From NCBI GenBank assembly GCA_963817755.1, contig CAWFPB010000003.1, positions 1,240,001-1,304,000 of the forward strand: DNA of 64,000 nucleotides. Direction: 5' to 3'. The notes beneath the pieces are model-generated. The model was given only the letters and a program-made list of their open reading frames with translations. It ran no database searches and was not told the DNA's origin. Origin of the DNA: Oleiagrimonas sp963817755 (GTDB lineage: Bacteria > Pseudomonadota > Gammaproteobacteria > Xanthomonadales > Rhodanobacteraceae). The position numbers and the translations under genes were made by a program. Below, piece by piece: positions 1 through 9,249 of the stretch; positions within the stretch are counted from its first letter, which is position 1; every line of letters starts with the position of its first letter.

Positions 1-1122
1 GTGTTCGTTTAGCGCGATGCGGTTGGCGATACCGGTCAGCGGATCGATACCCAACTGGTGCTGCAATCGCTGGTTGCTCAGCATGGCCTGGCGCTGGCGA
101 TAGCGGTCCCGACTCTGCAGGCAGGCCATGCGCAGGCCATAGAACAGCACCGAAAGCACCGAAACAATGATGCCGGGCCCGAAATCCAGCCGCGATACAC
201 CGATGCCCATGCCCAGCACGCAGACCGTCAGCACGATCGGGGCGAAACCGTCGATGACCGAGGTCACCCTGCGCGAGGGGCGCAGCCGGCGCAGCCAGCG
301 CGGCGCCGAATGCGGCACCGCGATCATGACCGCGACAAAGCCCGCCACCAGCAGGATGCCGCTCCACCACGGCAGGCCATCGTGTTGCAGGCGGTTGTAC
401 GCCGACACGCCCACGGAATAGCTCCACAGGAAGATCGAGGCCACCAGGAACACCTGCCGGCGCATGCGCGTGCTCGATCCCAGCAAGCGGACCGTGGCCA
501 GGATCGCCAGCGAGTAGTTGACCGCATCGGCCAGAAAGCTCACTTCGCTCGCATGGGCCTGCATCTGCGCTTCCGGCAGCACCACGATGTCGTGCAGCAG
601 CACGTACATGAGCACGACGATGCACACGCCGATCAAACCGTCGAGCACGCGCACCACCCGCGGCGTGCCGGCACTGAAAGTGCGCGCGATCATGTACATG
701 CTCGGCACGATGAACAGGCCCGAGCAGCCCGAAGCCATCAGGCCGAGGAGCAGCTGCACGTTGCCGGACGTCAGGGCGGCCGCGAGGTTGAATACGGTGC
801 TCGCCAACAGCGTCAGCATGGTCAGCGCCATCAGCAGCCATTTGTAGCGCGCCTCGCCCGGGGTGCGCCGCCAGCGTGCCAGCACCGAGGCCGCGGCCGC
901 GGCCTGGATCGCCATGTAGGCCAGCAGGGGCTGGGGCGCCGTGGACGAACCCGACCTGACGGCAAGCGTCACATACAGACCCAACAGGGTCAGGGCGGCG
1001 ACCAGCCAGGCCCAGGGCTTCACGCCCATGGTTTGCAGCAGCCCACGATGGGGCTTCCCGTCCGTTGTCTGGACGAGCCCGGTGGCCGGAACCTTGGATT
1101 GGCTTGAAGAGGTGGCGTTCAA
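1..1122 (-). CDS. Membrane-anchored GGDEF-domain protein (probable diguanylate cyclase), 3' end cut by window edge
   Basis: The reverse strand is open from about 1122 to base 1. It encodes a hydrophobic N-terminal half of several membrane spans (for example WAWLVAALTLLGLYV and repeated leucine/valine-rich stretches), then a short linker and DPLTGIANR, the usual opening of a GGDEF domain. The catalytic GGDEF loop lies beyond the window, so cyclase activity cannot be checked. By family, such proteins make cyclic di-GMP in response to signals sensed by the membrane module. The start is uncertain. A TTG at 1122 gives MNATSSSQSK, an upstream GTG is in frame before the stop, and the first ATG lies further in near 1030. 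No partner gene is visible on this side. Confidence 0.8.
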   Translation of the reverse strand, partial: MNATSSSQSKVPATGLVQTTDGKPHRGLLQTMGVKPWAWLVAALTLLGLYVTLAVRSGSSTAPQPLLAYMAIQAAAAASVLARWRRTPGEARYKWLLMALTMLTLLASTVFNLAAALTSGNVQLLLGLMASGCSGLFIVPSMYMIARTFSAGTPRVVRVLDGLIGVCIVVLMYVLLHDIVVLPEAQMQAHASEVSFLADAVNYSLAILATVRLLGSSTRMRRQVFLVASIFLWSYSVGVSAYNRLQHDGLPWWSGILLVAGFVAVMIAVPHSAPRWLRRLRPSRRVTSVIDGFAPIVLTVCVLGMGIGVSRLDFGPGIIVSVLSVLFYGLRMACLQSRDRYRQRQAMLSNQRLQHQLGIDPLTGIANRIALNEH

Positions 1123-1380
1123 TGGACACCCGTGGTTACCGCTGAATGGGAGACAGGAAGCACATACGGTGCCAAACCTCCGCGAATCAGCCACTTGGCC
1201 TTACATTATTTCAAATACGTGAGCTATACCGCACTTTGTGCCTTGCATTTCCTTCACATTTTCGCTTGCCGGAGCGCCCCGGTGCTCCGGATCGGCCCCT
1301 GCCTCCTCCCGGCCCGCCCGCGAACACCGGACCGCCGCGCAGGCGGTACCATGGTGGCCTCGTCCCACCGGAGGCCACCC

Positions 1381-1764
1381 ATGCTCTACCGCAAGATGAC
1401 TCCCAAGCCCGTCCCCCGCGCCTTCGAAGACCTGCAGGCCGCCCTGAAGGGGCACGGCTTCGGGCTGCTGCACCACTACGACTTCCGCGAAACCCTGAAG
1501 AACAAGGGGTTCGACCTGCCCCAGGCCTGCCTGGTGATGGAGGTCTGCAACCCGGCCCAGGCGCACGCCGTGCTCGAGGTCGACATGGCCCTGAACATGG
1601 CCCTGCCCTGCCGCATCTCCATCTACGAGGACGCGGGCCAGACCTGGATCGGCATGGTCCCGCCCACCGAGCAGCTCGCGCTGATCTCCGACGACCCGCA
1701 GATCAAGCGCGCCGCCGGACAGGTGGAGGACGCGCTCAAGGCGATCATCGACGAGACGGTCTGA
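1381..1764 (+). CDS. DUF302 domain protein
   Basis: A 127-residue soluble protein whose whole length fits the DUF302 family: an N-terminal helix, a central segment (HHYDFRETLKNKGFDL), the family-typical Cys-Asn-Pro (EVCNPAQAHAVL), then CRISIYED and a C-terminal helix. Members are small cytoplasmic or periplasmic proteins of unknown biochemical role. No signal peptide is seen here. The ATG at 1381 follows an AGGAGGCC-like ribosome site; longer forms of the frame starting near 1132 are rejected because their N-terminus resembles nothing. It is convergent with the phosphoesterase gene, and a GC-rich hairpin lies between the two stops. Confidence 0.8.
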   Translation: MLYRKMTPKPVPRAFEDLQAALKGHGFGLLHHYDFRETLKNKGFDLPQACLVMEVCNPAQAHAVLEVDMALNMALPCRISIYEDAGQTWIGMVPPTEQLALISDDPQIKRAAGQVEDALKAIIDETV

Positions 1765-1769
1765 GACCG

Positions 1770-1788
1770 CCCCGCCGCACCGGCGGGG
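1770..1788. terminator. GC hairpin between convergent genes
   Basis: A perfect 8-bp stem (CCCCGCCG, loop CAC, CGGCGGGG) sits in the 27-bp gap between the stops of the DUF302 gene and the phosphoesterase gene. There is no T-run, so it would be a weak or Rho-assisted terminator. Its role is inferred only from position. Confidence 0.4.
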
Positions 1789-1791
1789 GCC

Positions 1792-4649
1792 TCAGTCGTC
1801 GTCGTCCGGCGCCGCGGCGCGCTGCGCGGCGGTCGGGGCGCCCGGCACGTACGGATACGGCCGACGGCCCTTGAGGCCTTTCCAGAGGATGTGGTCGAAG
1901 GCCACGGTGGGGATGTCGTCCTCCACGTGCCAGTCGTAGCCGCGCGTGCGTGCGGCCCACCACGACGCCGGATGCACCCGGTGCCAGCGCGGCAGCGCAC
2001 GCGCCTGGCGGGTCTGCGGCAGGGCGGTCGCGGTCAGCGGCCGCGGCTCCACGGCGCGGTAGTCCCAGTCCTTCACCGTGCGGCTGAACACCGAGGCCAT
2101 GGGCCGCTCGTAGGCATCGTTCAGGGTCATCGGCCCGAAACCGAGGATGTCCTCGATGGTGCGGATCAGGTTGACCGTGGTGTAGCGATCGCTCACCACC
2201 GCGTGGCGGCGCACGTACGGTCCCACGATGAAGGCCTCGCTGCGGTGCGCGTCGACGTGGTCGGGCCCGTCCTGGGCGTCGTCCTCGACCACGAACACCA
2301 GCGTGGAATCCGCGTACGGCGAGTGCGCCACGGCCTGGATCAGCTTGCCCACCGCATAGTCGTTGTCGGCCACCTCAAGGTCGGGCGTGTCCACGCCCTG
2401 GATGGCGTGGCGGAAGCTGCCCAGGTGGTCGTGCATCAGGCGCACCAGCTCCAGCGACGGCAGGTCGTGGTGTTTCACGTAGCCGGCGAACTCGCGCGCC
2501 CACTCGGCCTCGCGGTAGAAGTCCGGCATGCGGTTGTCGAAGCCGCGGAAGTACGGGTCGGTGCGCGTGGCCAGGTCCGGGTTGGTGGCCACCGCCACCG
2601 TCACCCCGGCCGCGTGCGGGTCGGGGATCTCGGCGAGGCCGCCCTTCTTCGGCGCGATGAAATAGCGCCCCAGGTCGACGAAGAACCCGTAGTTGCGCAC
2701 CGTCAGCCCGGCGCGCAGGGCCGCGTTCCACAGGTAGCCCTTCTGCTTCTGGCCCTGCGGGCCGTCCGGCGCGCCCACGTCGTGGGTGCCGGGCAGCAAG
2801 TCGGGCTGGTCCGGGTAGGTCGGGTCGGCCTTGCGCCGTTCGGCCAGGGTGGCCAGGCCCACGTTGACGTTGCGGTTGGTGCCCTCCCAGTCGTAGGACA
2901 GGCCGTCCAGCGCGTAGTTGACCGGCACGTTCTTCTCGCCGGCGTCGGACTCGCGCGCGGCGGTGCTCCAGGCCCAGCCGTTGCCGCTGACCTCGCCGGT
3001 GTCGTAGAAGTTGTCCAGGTCCTCGAACCGGCGCGCCAGGCGGTGCGCGTTGGGCGTGACCTGGCGCCCGAACTCGACCAGCGACGGGTCGGCGTTGCCC
3101 TCGCCCAGGTCGCCCAGGATCTGGTCGTAGGAGCGGTTCTCGCGCACCACGTAGATGATGTGGCGGATGTGCTTGTGCAGGAACGCCATCATCGCGCGGT
3201 CGCTTTCGCTCTCGGTGAAGGCGAAGTGGTTGTTGTGCGCGACCACGTGGGTCAGGTGCACCAGCGTCGCCGCGCCCGGCACCGGCAGGCTCAGCAGGCC
3301 GGCGTGCGAGCGCTGCAGGATGTAGTCGTTGCGCGAGCGGCAGTGCACGTTGCGCGCGCGGTCGTAGTTGTTGCGCGAGCAGTTGTCCGGGTTCGGCCCG
3401 GGCACGCTCTTGCCGTTGCTCACGTACAGGTGCTGGCCGTCGCGCGACACGCTCACGCTGTCGGGGTAGTAGCCGGTGGGGATCAGCCCGGCCACCTGCG
3501 GGTGCGGGGTGTTGACCGCCACCACCGCCACCGCGTTGATGCCGCCGTCGGTGACGTACAGGCGGGTGCCGTCCGGCGACAGCGCCACGCTGTTGGGCAC
3601 CGTGCCGTGCACGTAGCGTGGCCGGCCCACCAGGGAAGTCGGCGCGGTCACGTTGACGGTGTCGGTCACCGTGCGCGTAGCGGTGTCGATGACCGCCACG
3701 TCGGCCTCGTTGTCGCAGGCCACGATACAGGTGCTTGCCGTCACTGCGAGAGCACCATGCGGTTGGGGTTGCCCTTCACCGCGATGCGGTCGACCAAGTG
3801 CGGGTGCGCGCCCAGGGCGACCACGTCCACCTCGCGGTCGCGCTGGCTGGACACGTAGGCGGTGTCGTTGCCCTTGACCGCCACCCACAGCGGGTATTCG
3901 CCGCCGGCCACGCCGTGCTTCGACGGGTCGATCACGCCCGGGCGCAGCGGCACGTCGCGCACCGTGCGCGTGCGCAGGTCCACCAGCGACAGGCTGTCGT
4001 CGTAGTAATTGGCCACCACCAGCGTGCGCCCGTCGGCGGTGGTCGCCAGGCCGGCCGCCTCCGGCTTGACGTGACGGCCCACGCCGCCCTTGTCGGCCAG
4101 GTAGGCGCGCGCGTGGATCAGGTGCCCGAGGCGGATCGGACGGCCCTGCTCGGCCCAGCGCCCGCGGCGGCGCGCGAACACGTGCACGTTGTCGTCGTCG
4201 CCGCCGGCCACGTAGAAGTGCCGGCCGTCGGGCGCGAACGTCATGCCCAGGTAGGTCGCCGGCACCTTGAGCACCTGGGTCTTCACCGGCGTGCCGTGGC
4301 GGATGTCGTAGACGAACACGTACTGGTTCGAATCGGCCTGGATGGCCTTGGTGCCATGCGGGCCGAACAGCTGGTTGTAGCCGCTGGTCAGCACCAGCAG
4401 CGTGTCGCCGTCGGGGCTGACCGCGGTGGTCACCGCCTGGTTGGCGCGAAAGTCCGGAAACCGCTTCAGGCCCGGGTCCAGCGCCTGGAACTGCGCGCCC
4501 GGCGCCGCGGTCGGCGTGATCGCCTGCCCGCTGGGCGTGAGCGTGGGCGCGTGGCCCGCCGGCTTGGCCAGCGCCGGCATCGCCGCCAGCAACATGCCCA
4601 TCGCCGCGCCACCGCACAGCACCCGAACCGTCCGTCGCATCGCTCGCAC
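1792..4649 (-). CDS. Bifunctional YncE-like beta-propeller / phosphoesterase (alkaline phosphatase superfamily) protein, frame broken near 3728-3750
   Basis: An exported protein of roughly 950 residues once the frame is repaired. The N-terminus (MRAMRRTVRVLCGG then AAMPALAKP) is a signal peptide. Residues about 60-430 are YVTN/YncE-type propeller repeats (AVSPDGDTLLVLTSG, TFAPDGRHFYVAGGD, ALSPDGTRLYVTDGG). The C-terminal half is a phosphoesterase-family domain (HIIYVVRENRSYDQILGDLG, VFVVEDDAQDGPDHVDAHR). The first part ends at a stop at 3741 in one frame (NRMVLSQ) and the rest runs in another frame (VACDNEADVAVID). Removing one base near 3743 and one near 3730 restores the expected SRDGKHLYVACDNEAD. 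Its first ~120 codons are repeated upstream at 4783-5232. The substrate is unknown. Confidence 0.8.
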
Positions 4650-5232
4650 CCCTGATCCTGCACATCAATCCCGCCAGCATGGCGCGTCGGCGCCGCCGGG
4701 CCAAGGGCAAGAGGTCACGCATGCGGCCATGCGCCGCGGTGACTGCGGCGTGACGTCCCGTGACGCGGGCCCGCGCCGGGGTCACCTGGGTCTTCACCGG
4801 CGTGCCGTGGCGGATGTCGTAGACGAACACGTACTGGTTCGAATCGGCCTTGATGGCCTTGGTGCCATGCGGGCCGAACAGCTGGTTGTAGCCGCTGGTC
4901 AGCACCAGCAGCGTGTCGCCGTCGGGGCTGACCGCGGTGGTCACCGCCTGGTTGGCGCGAAAGTCCGGAAACCGCTTCAGGCCCGGATCCAGCGCCTGGA
5001 ACTGCGCGCCTGGCGCCGCGGTCGGCGTGATCGCCTGCCCGCTGGGCGTCAGCGTGGGCGCGTGGCCCGCCGGCTTGGCCAACGCCGGCATCATCACCGC
5101 CAGCCACATGCCCATCGCCGCGCCACCGCACAGCACCCGAACCGTCCGTCGCATCGCTCGCACCCCTGTTCCTGCAATTCAATCCCGCCAGCATGGCGCG
5201 ACGACGCCGCCGGGCCAAGGGCAAGAGGTCAC
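4272..5232. repeat. Direct tandem repeat (two ~450-bp copies)
   Basis: Copy A covers 4272-4718 and copy B covers 4783-5232, in the same orientation and nearly identical. The repeat spans the promoter-proximal leader and signal-peptide region of the phosphoesterase gene. The intervening 64 bp are unrelated. Confidence 0.8.
4783..5232 (-). pseudogene. Truncated tandem copy of the phosphoesterase gene 5' end
   Basis: This segment repeats 4272-4718 almost base for base, including the upstream leader, the start codon (ATG at 5163), the signal peptide and about the first 115 codons up to GTPVKTQV. It then stops matching. One 3-bp difference changes GMLLAAMPALA to GMWLAVMMPALA. After the break the frame stays open and runs out of register through the intact copy, so an automatic caller could predict a chimeric 1123-residue protein from 5163 to 1792. 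I regard that product as artefactual. The two copies are separated by 64 bp. Confidence 0.8.
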
Positions 5233-5314
5233 AGATAGGGCATGCACCATGCACGGCCATGACCGCGCCGTGACCGCGCGATGACAGGTCACGCGGGCAG
5301 CCGGTCACCGCGGC

Positions 5315-5551
5315 TCAGTCCGGGTCGCTGTCTTCCAGGTCGGCGGCGTCGAAGTCATAGTCCAGCAGGTCGCCGGGCCGGCACTCCAGCGCCGCGCACA
5401 GCTGGGCCAGGGTGCGGAAGCGGATGCCGCGCACGTGCCCGGAACGGAACAGCGACAGCTGGGTCTCGCTGATGCCGATGCGCTGCGCCAGCTCGCGCGC
5501 CTTGAGGCCGCGCGCCTTGAGCAGTGCGTCGAGGGTGATCCGGATCGGCAT
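5315..5551 (-). CDS. Small XRE-family transcriptional regulator (YozG-like)
   Basis: A 78-residue helix-turn-helix protein (ELAQRIGISETQLSLFRSG is the HTH), followed by LAQLCAALECRPGDLLDYD, typical of the Cro/CI-type YozG group that accompanies DUF2975 membrane proteins. Its ATG overlaps the stop of the upstream DUF2975 gene (TGATG), so the two are translationally coupled. The acidic C-terminus (ADLEDSDPD) is common in this group. It probably controls the shared promoter region facing the ABC transporter genes; that is inference from gene order. Confidence 0.85.
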   Translation of the reverse strand: MPIRITLDALLKARGLKARELAQRIGISETQLSLFRSGHVRGIRFRTLAQLCAALECRPGDLLDYDFDAADLEDSDPD

Positions 5552-6048
5552 CAGAAGATCTCGTCGAGCTCTTCGCGCATGCGCTCGGCCTGCTCGACCA
5601 GGCGCGCCAGCAGCACCAGCGTGGCGCCGACGATGGCCAGCGCGATGCCGGCCGGATCGAACATCGCGTAGCTGCCGTGGCCGTGGGTGATCAGGCGCGC
5701 CAGATTGGTCACCGCGAACAGCTCCAGCAGCGCCCCGGCCGTCACCGCATAGCCGACCCGGCGCAGGCCGCGCGCCACCGCCGGCTGGAACAGCTGGCCC
5801 GCCGCCAGCTCGCGCAGGGTGCCGCGCACCGCCCACAGCGCCCATGCAAAGCACAGCCCCGGCAGCAGGTGCACCGCGTACAGCAGCAGGTTCTGCGCCG
5901 ACCAGCCGCCGGTGGTGTGCCGCAGCAGCCACTGCAGCAGCCCTGCCGGCAGTGGCGCCAGCAGCAGCAGGCCCAGGCCGACGGCCAGCACCGTGCTCAG
6001 CCGCTGCAGCCGGCGGCAATGCGTGCGGAAACGTTCCAGCGGATACAT
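5551..6048 (-). CDS. DUF2975 membrane protein
   Basis: A 165-residue protein with four probable membrane spans (LAVGLGLLLLAPLPAGLLQWLL, LLLYAVHLLPGLCFAWALW, AVTAGALLELFAVTNLA, IALAIVGATLVLLARLV), matching DUF2975 in length and layout. The first hydrophilic stretch (RFRTHCRRLQRLS) is cytoplasmic. The family is nearly always paired with a small XRE regulator, as here, and is thought to modulate it at the membrane; its biochemical role is unknown. It starts 84 bp from the divergent ABC exporter ATPase. Confidence 0.85.
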   Translation of the reverse strand: MYPLERFRTHCRRLQRLSTVLAVGLGLLLLAPLPAGLLQWLLRHTTGGWSAQNLLLYAVHLLPGLCFAWALWAVRGTLRELAAGQLFQPAVARGLRRVGYAVTAGALLELFAVTNLARLITHGHGSYAMFDPAGIALAIVGATLVLLARLVEQAERMREELDEIF

Positions 6049-6063
6049 GGCAGCCTCGAATTT

Positions 6064-6076
6064 TAAGTTTGACTTA
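6064..6076. promoter_or_regulatory. Inverted repeat TAAGTttgACTTA in divergent promoter
   Basis: A perfect 5-bp inverted repeat with a 3-bp spacer in the AT-rich gap between the DUF2975/XRE pair and the ABC exporter. It is a candidate operator for the XRE protein encoded next door. Confidence 0.45.
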
Positions 6077-6101
6077 CATTTTCTGGCCGGATAATTTTAT
6101 C

Positions 6102-6112
6102 TTTAACTTAAA
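6102..6112. promoter_or_regulatory. Palindrome TTTAAcTTAAA in divergent promoter
   Basis: A perfect 5-bp inverted repeat around one central base, 26 bp from the other inverted repeat in the same gap. It shares the TAA-CTTA elements with that repeat, so it may be a second operator or the overlapping promoter core for the ABC genes. Confidence 0.35.
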
Positions 6113-6131
6113 TTTTTTGCGAGCCCGGCCG

Positions 6132-7070
6132 ATGCCTCCCGCCATCCAGACCCACCGGCTGCAGCGACGATTCGCCGAGCATGTCGCCGTCGCCGACGTG
6201 TCCATGCACGTGCCCGAGCACGCCGTGTACGGCTTCCTCGGCCGCAACGGCGCCGGCAAGACCACCACGCTGAAGATGCTGCTGGGACTGCTGCGCCCGG
6301 ATGCCGGGCGCATCGTCATCCAGGGCCGCACCGTCGAACCGGGTCGCCCGCCCGAGCGGCCCATCGGCGCGCTGCTGGAGGCGCACGGCTTCTACGCCGG
6401 CTTGAGCGGGCGCGACAACCTGGACCTGTACCGCCGCCTGCTGGGCTGCCCGGCCGATGAGATCGACCGCGTCCTGGGGCTGGTGGAGATGCGCGAGGCC
6501 GCGCGCCGCCGCGTGGGCGGCTACTCGCTGGGCATGCGCCAGCGCCTGGGCATCGCCCGCGCGCTGCTGGGCGCGCCGACCCTGCTGCTGCTGGACGAGC
6601 CCGCCAACGGCCTGGACCCGGAAGGCATGGCCGACATGCGCGCCTTCCTGCGCACCCTGCCCGCGCGCACCGGCGCCACCGTGGTGGTGTCCAGCCACCT
6701 GCTGGGCGAGATCGAGCAGACCGCCACCCACGTGGGCATCGTGCGCCGCGGGCGGCTGGTGCGCGAAGGCGCGCTGGACACTTTGAAGGCGCGACTGGGC
6801 GCGTACCTGACCCTGCGCACCGACAACCCGGAGCGTAGCGCCGCGATCGCCCGCGAGGCCGCCGGCGAGGTGAGCACCACCGGCGACGGGCTGCGCGTGC
6901 ATTTCGCCGACGCCGCCGACCTGCCCGCGCGCACCGCCGCGCTGGTGCGCGCCCTGTGCACGGCCGGCATCGCCGTCCACGCCATCACCCCCGAGCGCCC
7001 CACCCTGGATGCGCTCTACGCCGAAGCCTCGGCGCCCCACGCCACGGAGACCGACGCATGCCCCGCCTGA
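6132..7070 (+). CDS. ABC transporter ATP-binding protein (exporter type)
   Basis: A 312-residue ATPase with Walker A GRNGAGKTTT near residues 38-47, Q-loop region, signature YSLGMRQR near 137, Walker B LLLLDEPANGLDP near 157 and switch histidine SSHLL near 195. The roughly 100-residue C-terminal extension is typical of ABC-2 exporters of the CcmA/drug or bacteriocin-resistance class. The start at 6132 is chosen because upstream frame residues look like untranslated leader. It overlaps the permease gene by 13 bp, so the two form one transporter. The substrate is not deducible. It is divergent from the DUF2975/XRE pair, which may regulate it. Confidence 0.88.
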   Translation: MPPAIQTHRLQRRFAEHVAVADVSMHVPEHAVYGFLGRNGAGKTTTLKMLLGLLRPDAGRIVIQGRTVEPGRPPERPIGALLEAHGFYAGLSGRDNLDLYRRLLGCPADEIDRVLGLVEMREAARRRVGGYSLGMRQRLGIARALLGAPTLLLLDEPANGLDPEGMADMRAFLRTLPARTGATVVVSSHLLGEIEQTATHVGIVRRGRLVREGALDTLKARLGAYLTLRTDNPERSAAIAREAAGEVSTTGDGLRVHFADAADLPARTAALVRALCTAGIAVHAITPERPTLDALYAEASAPHATETDACPA

Positions 7071-7810
7071 ACCGCCCCACCCTCGGCACCGCCCTGGTGG
7101 TGGAAGGCCTGAAGCTGCGCCGCTCGCTGGCCCTGGTGCTGGCGCTGGCCGCGCCGCTGCTGATCGCCGTGTTCCAGTTCTTCCAGTACCTGCGCATGCC
7201 GCGCACGATGCCCTGGGACCAGTGGGCCATGAGCGCGGCGGCGATCTGGGCCTTCTTCCTGCTGCCGATGAGCGTGACCGCGCTGACCGCGCTGGTGGCC
7301 CAGGTCGAGCACGCCCCGCGCAGCTGGGACAGCCTGCGCGCCCTGCCGCGGCCGCGCTGGCACCTGTACACCGCCAAGCTGGCCTGGATCCTGGTGGTCG
7401 TTTCGGGGATGGCCGTCCTGGTCCTGGCCTCGACCGTGCTGGCCCTGCACCTGGCCGCCGCCGTGGATGCGAAGCACGCACCGACCGGCAGCCTGCATGT
7501 TGGCAAGGCGCTCCTGCTGCACCTGCGCATGGTCCTGGCCTCTTTCCTGATGATCGCCGTGCAACTGTGGCTGGCCTTGCGCTACGCCAGCTTCGTGCCG
7601 GCCCTGGCCACCGGGATCGCCGGCACCTTCTTCGCGGTCGTCGCCACGTCCGCCAAGGCCGGCCTGGTCCTGCCCTGGCAGCTGCCGGTCAACATGCTGG
7701 CCAGCCAGCCGTGGCGCATGCACCTGGCGCTGGGCCTGGGCCTGGTCGGCGGGCTGGTCGCGATGGCGGCGATGATCGTGCACCTGAGCCGGCGCGAAGT
7801 GACGGGCTGA
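7058..7810 (+). CDS. ABC-2 type transporter permease
   Basis: A 250-residue integral membrane protein with about six spans (LALVLALAAPLLIAVFQFF, AAIWAFFLLPMSVTALTALV, ILVVVSGMAVLVLASTVLAL, MVLASFLMIAVQLWLAL, LATGIAGTFFAVVATSA, LALGLGLVGGLVAMAAMIV). It begins inside the end of the ATPase gene, with a GGAG ribosome site just upstream of the ATG at 7058. It resembles the ABC-2 permeases of lantibiotic-immunity-like or general efflux exporters (EVEHAPRSWDSLRALP-type loop). It would form the membrane channel energised by the preceding ATPase. Confidence 0.85.
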   Translation: MPRLNRPTLGTALVVEGLKLRRSLALVLALAAPLLIAVFQFFQYLRMPRTMPWDQWAMSAAAIWAFFLLPMSVTALTALVAQVEHAPRSWDSLRALPRPRWHLYTAKLAWILVVVSGMAVLVLASTVLALHLAAAVDAKHAPTGSLHVGKALLLHLRMVLASFLMIAVQLWLALRYASFVPALATGIAGTFFAVVATSAKAGLVLPWQLPVNMLASQPWRMHLALGLGLVGGLVAMAAMIVHLSRREVTG

Positions 7811-7838
7811 ATGCACGCCGCCCGTGGCCCCGCCGCGG

Positions 7839-9116
7839 CTACAGGTCCACGCCCTCGCGCGGCGGCTTGAGCTGGTGCGGGTCGTCGCGGGTGGCCCAGC
7901 GCACCACGCGGCCGATGGTCAGGCCCTGGGCCAGGATCGAGAACACCACGATGTAGTAGGTCATGGCCAGGATCAGGTCACGCGAGGGACCGATCGGCAG
8001 CGACAGCGCCAGGGCAATGGAAATGGCCCCGCGCAGGCCGCCCCAGGTCAGCACCTGCCAGGCGCCCCTGGGCATGGTGAAGTAGCGCGAGAGCACCGCC
8101 ATCGGCGCGCCGGCGCACAGCAGCCGCGCCAGCAGCGCCACCACGATCATCACCGCCGAGACCAGCAGCACCTGCAGCGAGAACTGCACCGCCGCGAACT
8201 CCAGGCCGATCAGCACGAACAGCACCGAGTTGAGCATCCAGTCCAGCAGCTCCCAGAATTCGTCGTGGTGCTTGCGGGTGAGCTCGGACATGCCCAGCTC
8301 GCGGCCGCGGTCGCCGACCACCAGGCCGGCCACCACCATCGCCAGCGGCCCGGACACCTCCAGCTCGCGCGCCAGCGCGTAGCCGCCCAGCACCGCGGCC
8401 AGGGTGATCAGGATCTCCACCTGGTAGTTGTCGATGCTGCGCAGCAGGCGGTAGGTGAGGTAGCCCAGCACCAGGCCGTAGACCAGGCCGCCGCCGGCCT
8501 CGCGCGCCAGCAGCACCGCGCCGTGGCCCCAGTCCGGGCCGTTGTGGGTGCCGGCGATCATGCCCAGCAGCATGGTGAACAGCACCACGCCGATGCCGTC
8601 GTTGAACAGCGACTCGCCGCTGATCACCACGTCCATGCTGCGCGGCGCCCCGGCGCTGCGGATGATGCCGGCCACCGCCACCGGGTCGGTGGGCGAGATC
8701 AGCGCGCCGAAGATCAGGCAGTACGGCAGCGACAGCGACAGCCCCGCCCAGCCCAGCGCCAGCCACACCGCCCCGCCGATCAGCAGCGTGGAGGCGATGG
8801 TGCCCAGCACCGCCAGCGCCGCCACGTGCCAGCGATAGGCATGCAGGTCGCTGAAGTTCACGCCCATCGCCGCCGCGAACAGCAGCACCGAGAGCATGCC
8901 CTTGAGCACCACCTCGGGAAAGTCGATCGAGGCCAGCAGCGAGGTCTCGTAGTGATGCAGCCCGCCGAAGCCCAACCCGCTCAGCGCCGCCAACACCAGC
9001 GAGGCCACCAGCGCGATCACCATCACCCCGATCGCCGTCGGCAGGCGCACGAAGCGATGGTTGACGTAGGCCATGCCGGCGGTGATCACCAGCACGACGA
9101 CGGCGATGTTGAACAT
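7839..9116 (-). CDS. Cation/proton antiporter, CPA1 (NhaP-like) family
   Basis: A 425-residue protein with 12-13 hydrophobic spans. The CPA1 core is present: ALISPTDPVAVAGIIR near residues 140-155 and SGESLFNDGIGVVLF near 170, carrying the Asn-Asp pair that binds cation and proton. LTWGGLRGAISIALALSLP near 355 is the conserved GLRG segment. It would exchange Na+ or K+ for H+ at the inner membrane. The ATG at 9116 is preceded by GGAGG at good spacing. It is divergent from kup, a potassium importer; a functional link is possible but unproven. Confidence 0.88.
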   Translation of the reverse strand: MFNIAVVVLVITAGMAYVNHRFVRLPTAIGVMVIALVASLVLAALSGLGFGGLHHYETSLLASIDFPEVVLKGMLSVLLFAAAMGVNFSDLHAYRWHVAALAVLGTIASTLLIGGAVWLALGWAGLSLSLPYCLIFGALISPTDPVAVAGIIRSAGAPRSMDVVISGESLFNDGIGVVLFTMLLGMIAGTHNGPDWGHGAVLLAREAGGGLVYGLVLGYLTYRLLRSIDNYQVEILITLAAVLGGYALARELEVSGPLAMVVAGLVVGDRGRELGMSELTRKHHDEFWELLDWMLNSVLFVLIGLEFAAVQFSLQVLLVSAVMIVVALLARLLCAGAPMAVLSRYFTMPRGAWQVLTWGGLRGAISIALALSLPIGPSRDLILAMTYYIVVFSILAQGLTIGRVVRWATRDDPHQLKPPREGVDL

Positions 9117-9249
9117 GGGCGGCCTCCGTTGCGAACCGCATGCGCCCCCGCGCATGCCGCCCCATGGTAACGGCTGGCCGCGGTTTTAGGATTCGGAGAG
9201 ACCCGGCGCACCTGAGAGCCCCCCACGCCAGCATGTGCCCACCGACCCT

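Noticed and set aside
1891..3858. Long forward ORF (655 codons) over the phosphoesterase gene
   Set aside because: Antisense shadow: dominated by Val/His/Arg/Ala runs caused by high-GC third positions, no motif, and the opposite strand has clear domains.
1792..5163. Single 1123-residue protein from 5163 to 1792
   Set aside because: Its middle third is out of frame with the propeller; it only arises because the duplicated 5' end stays open by chance.
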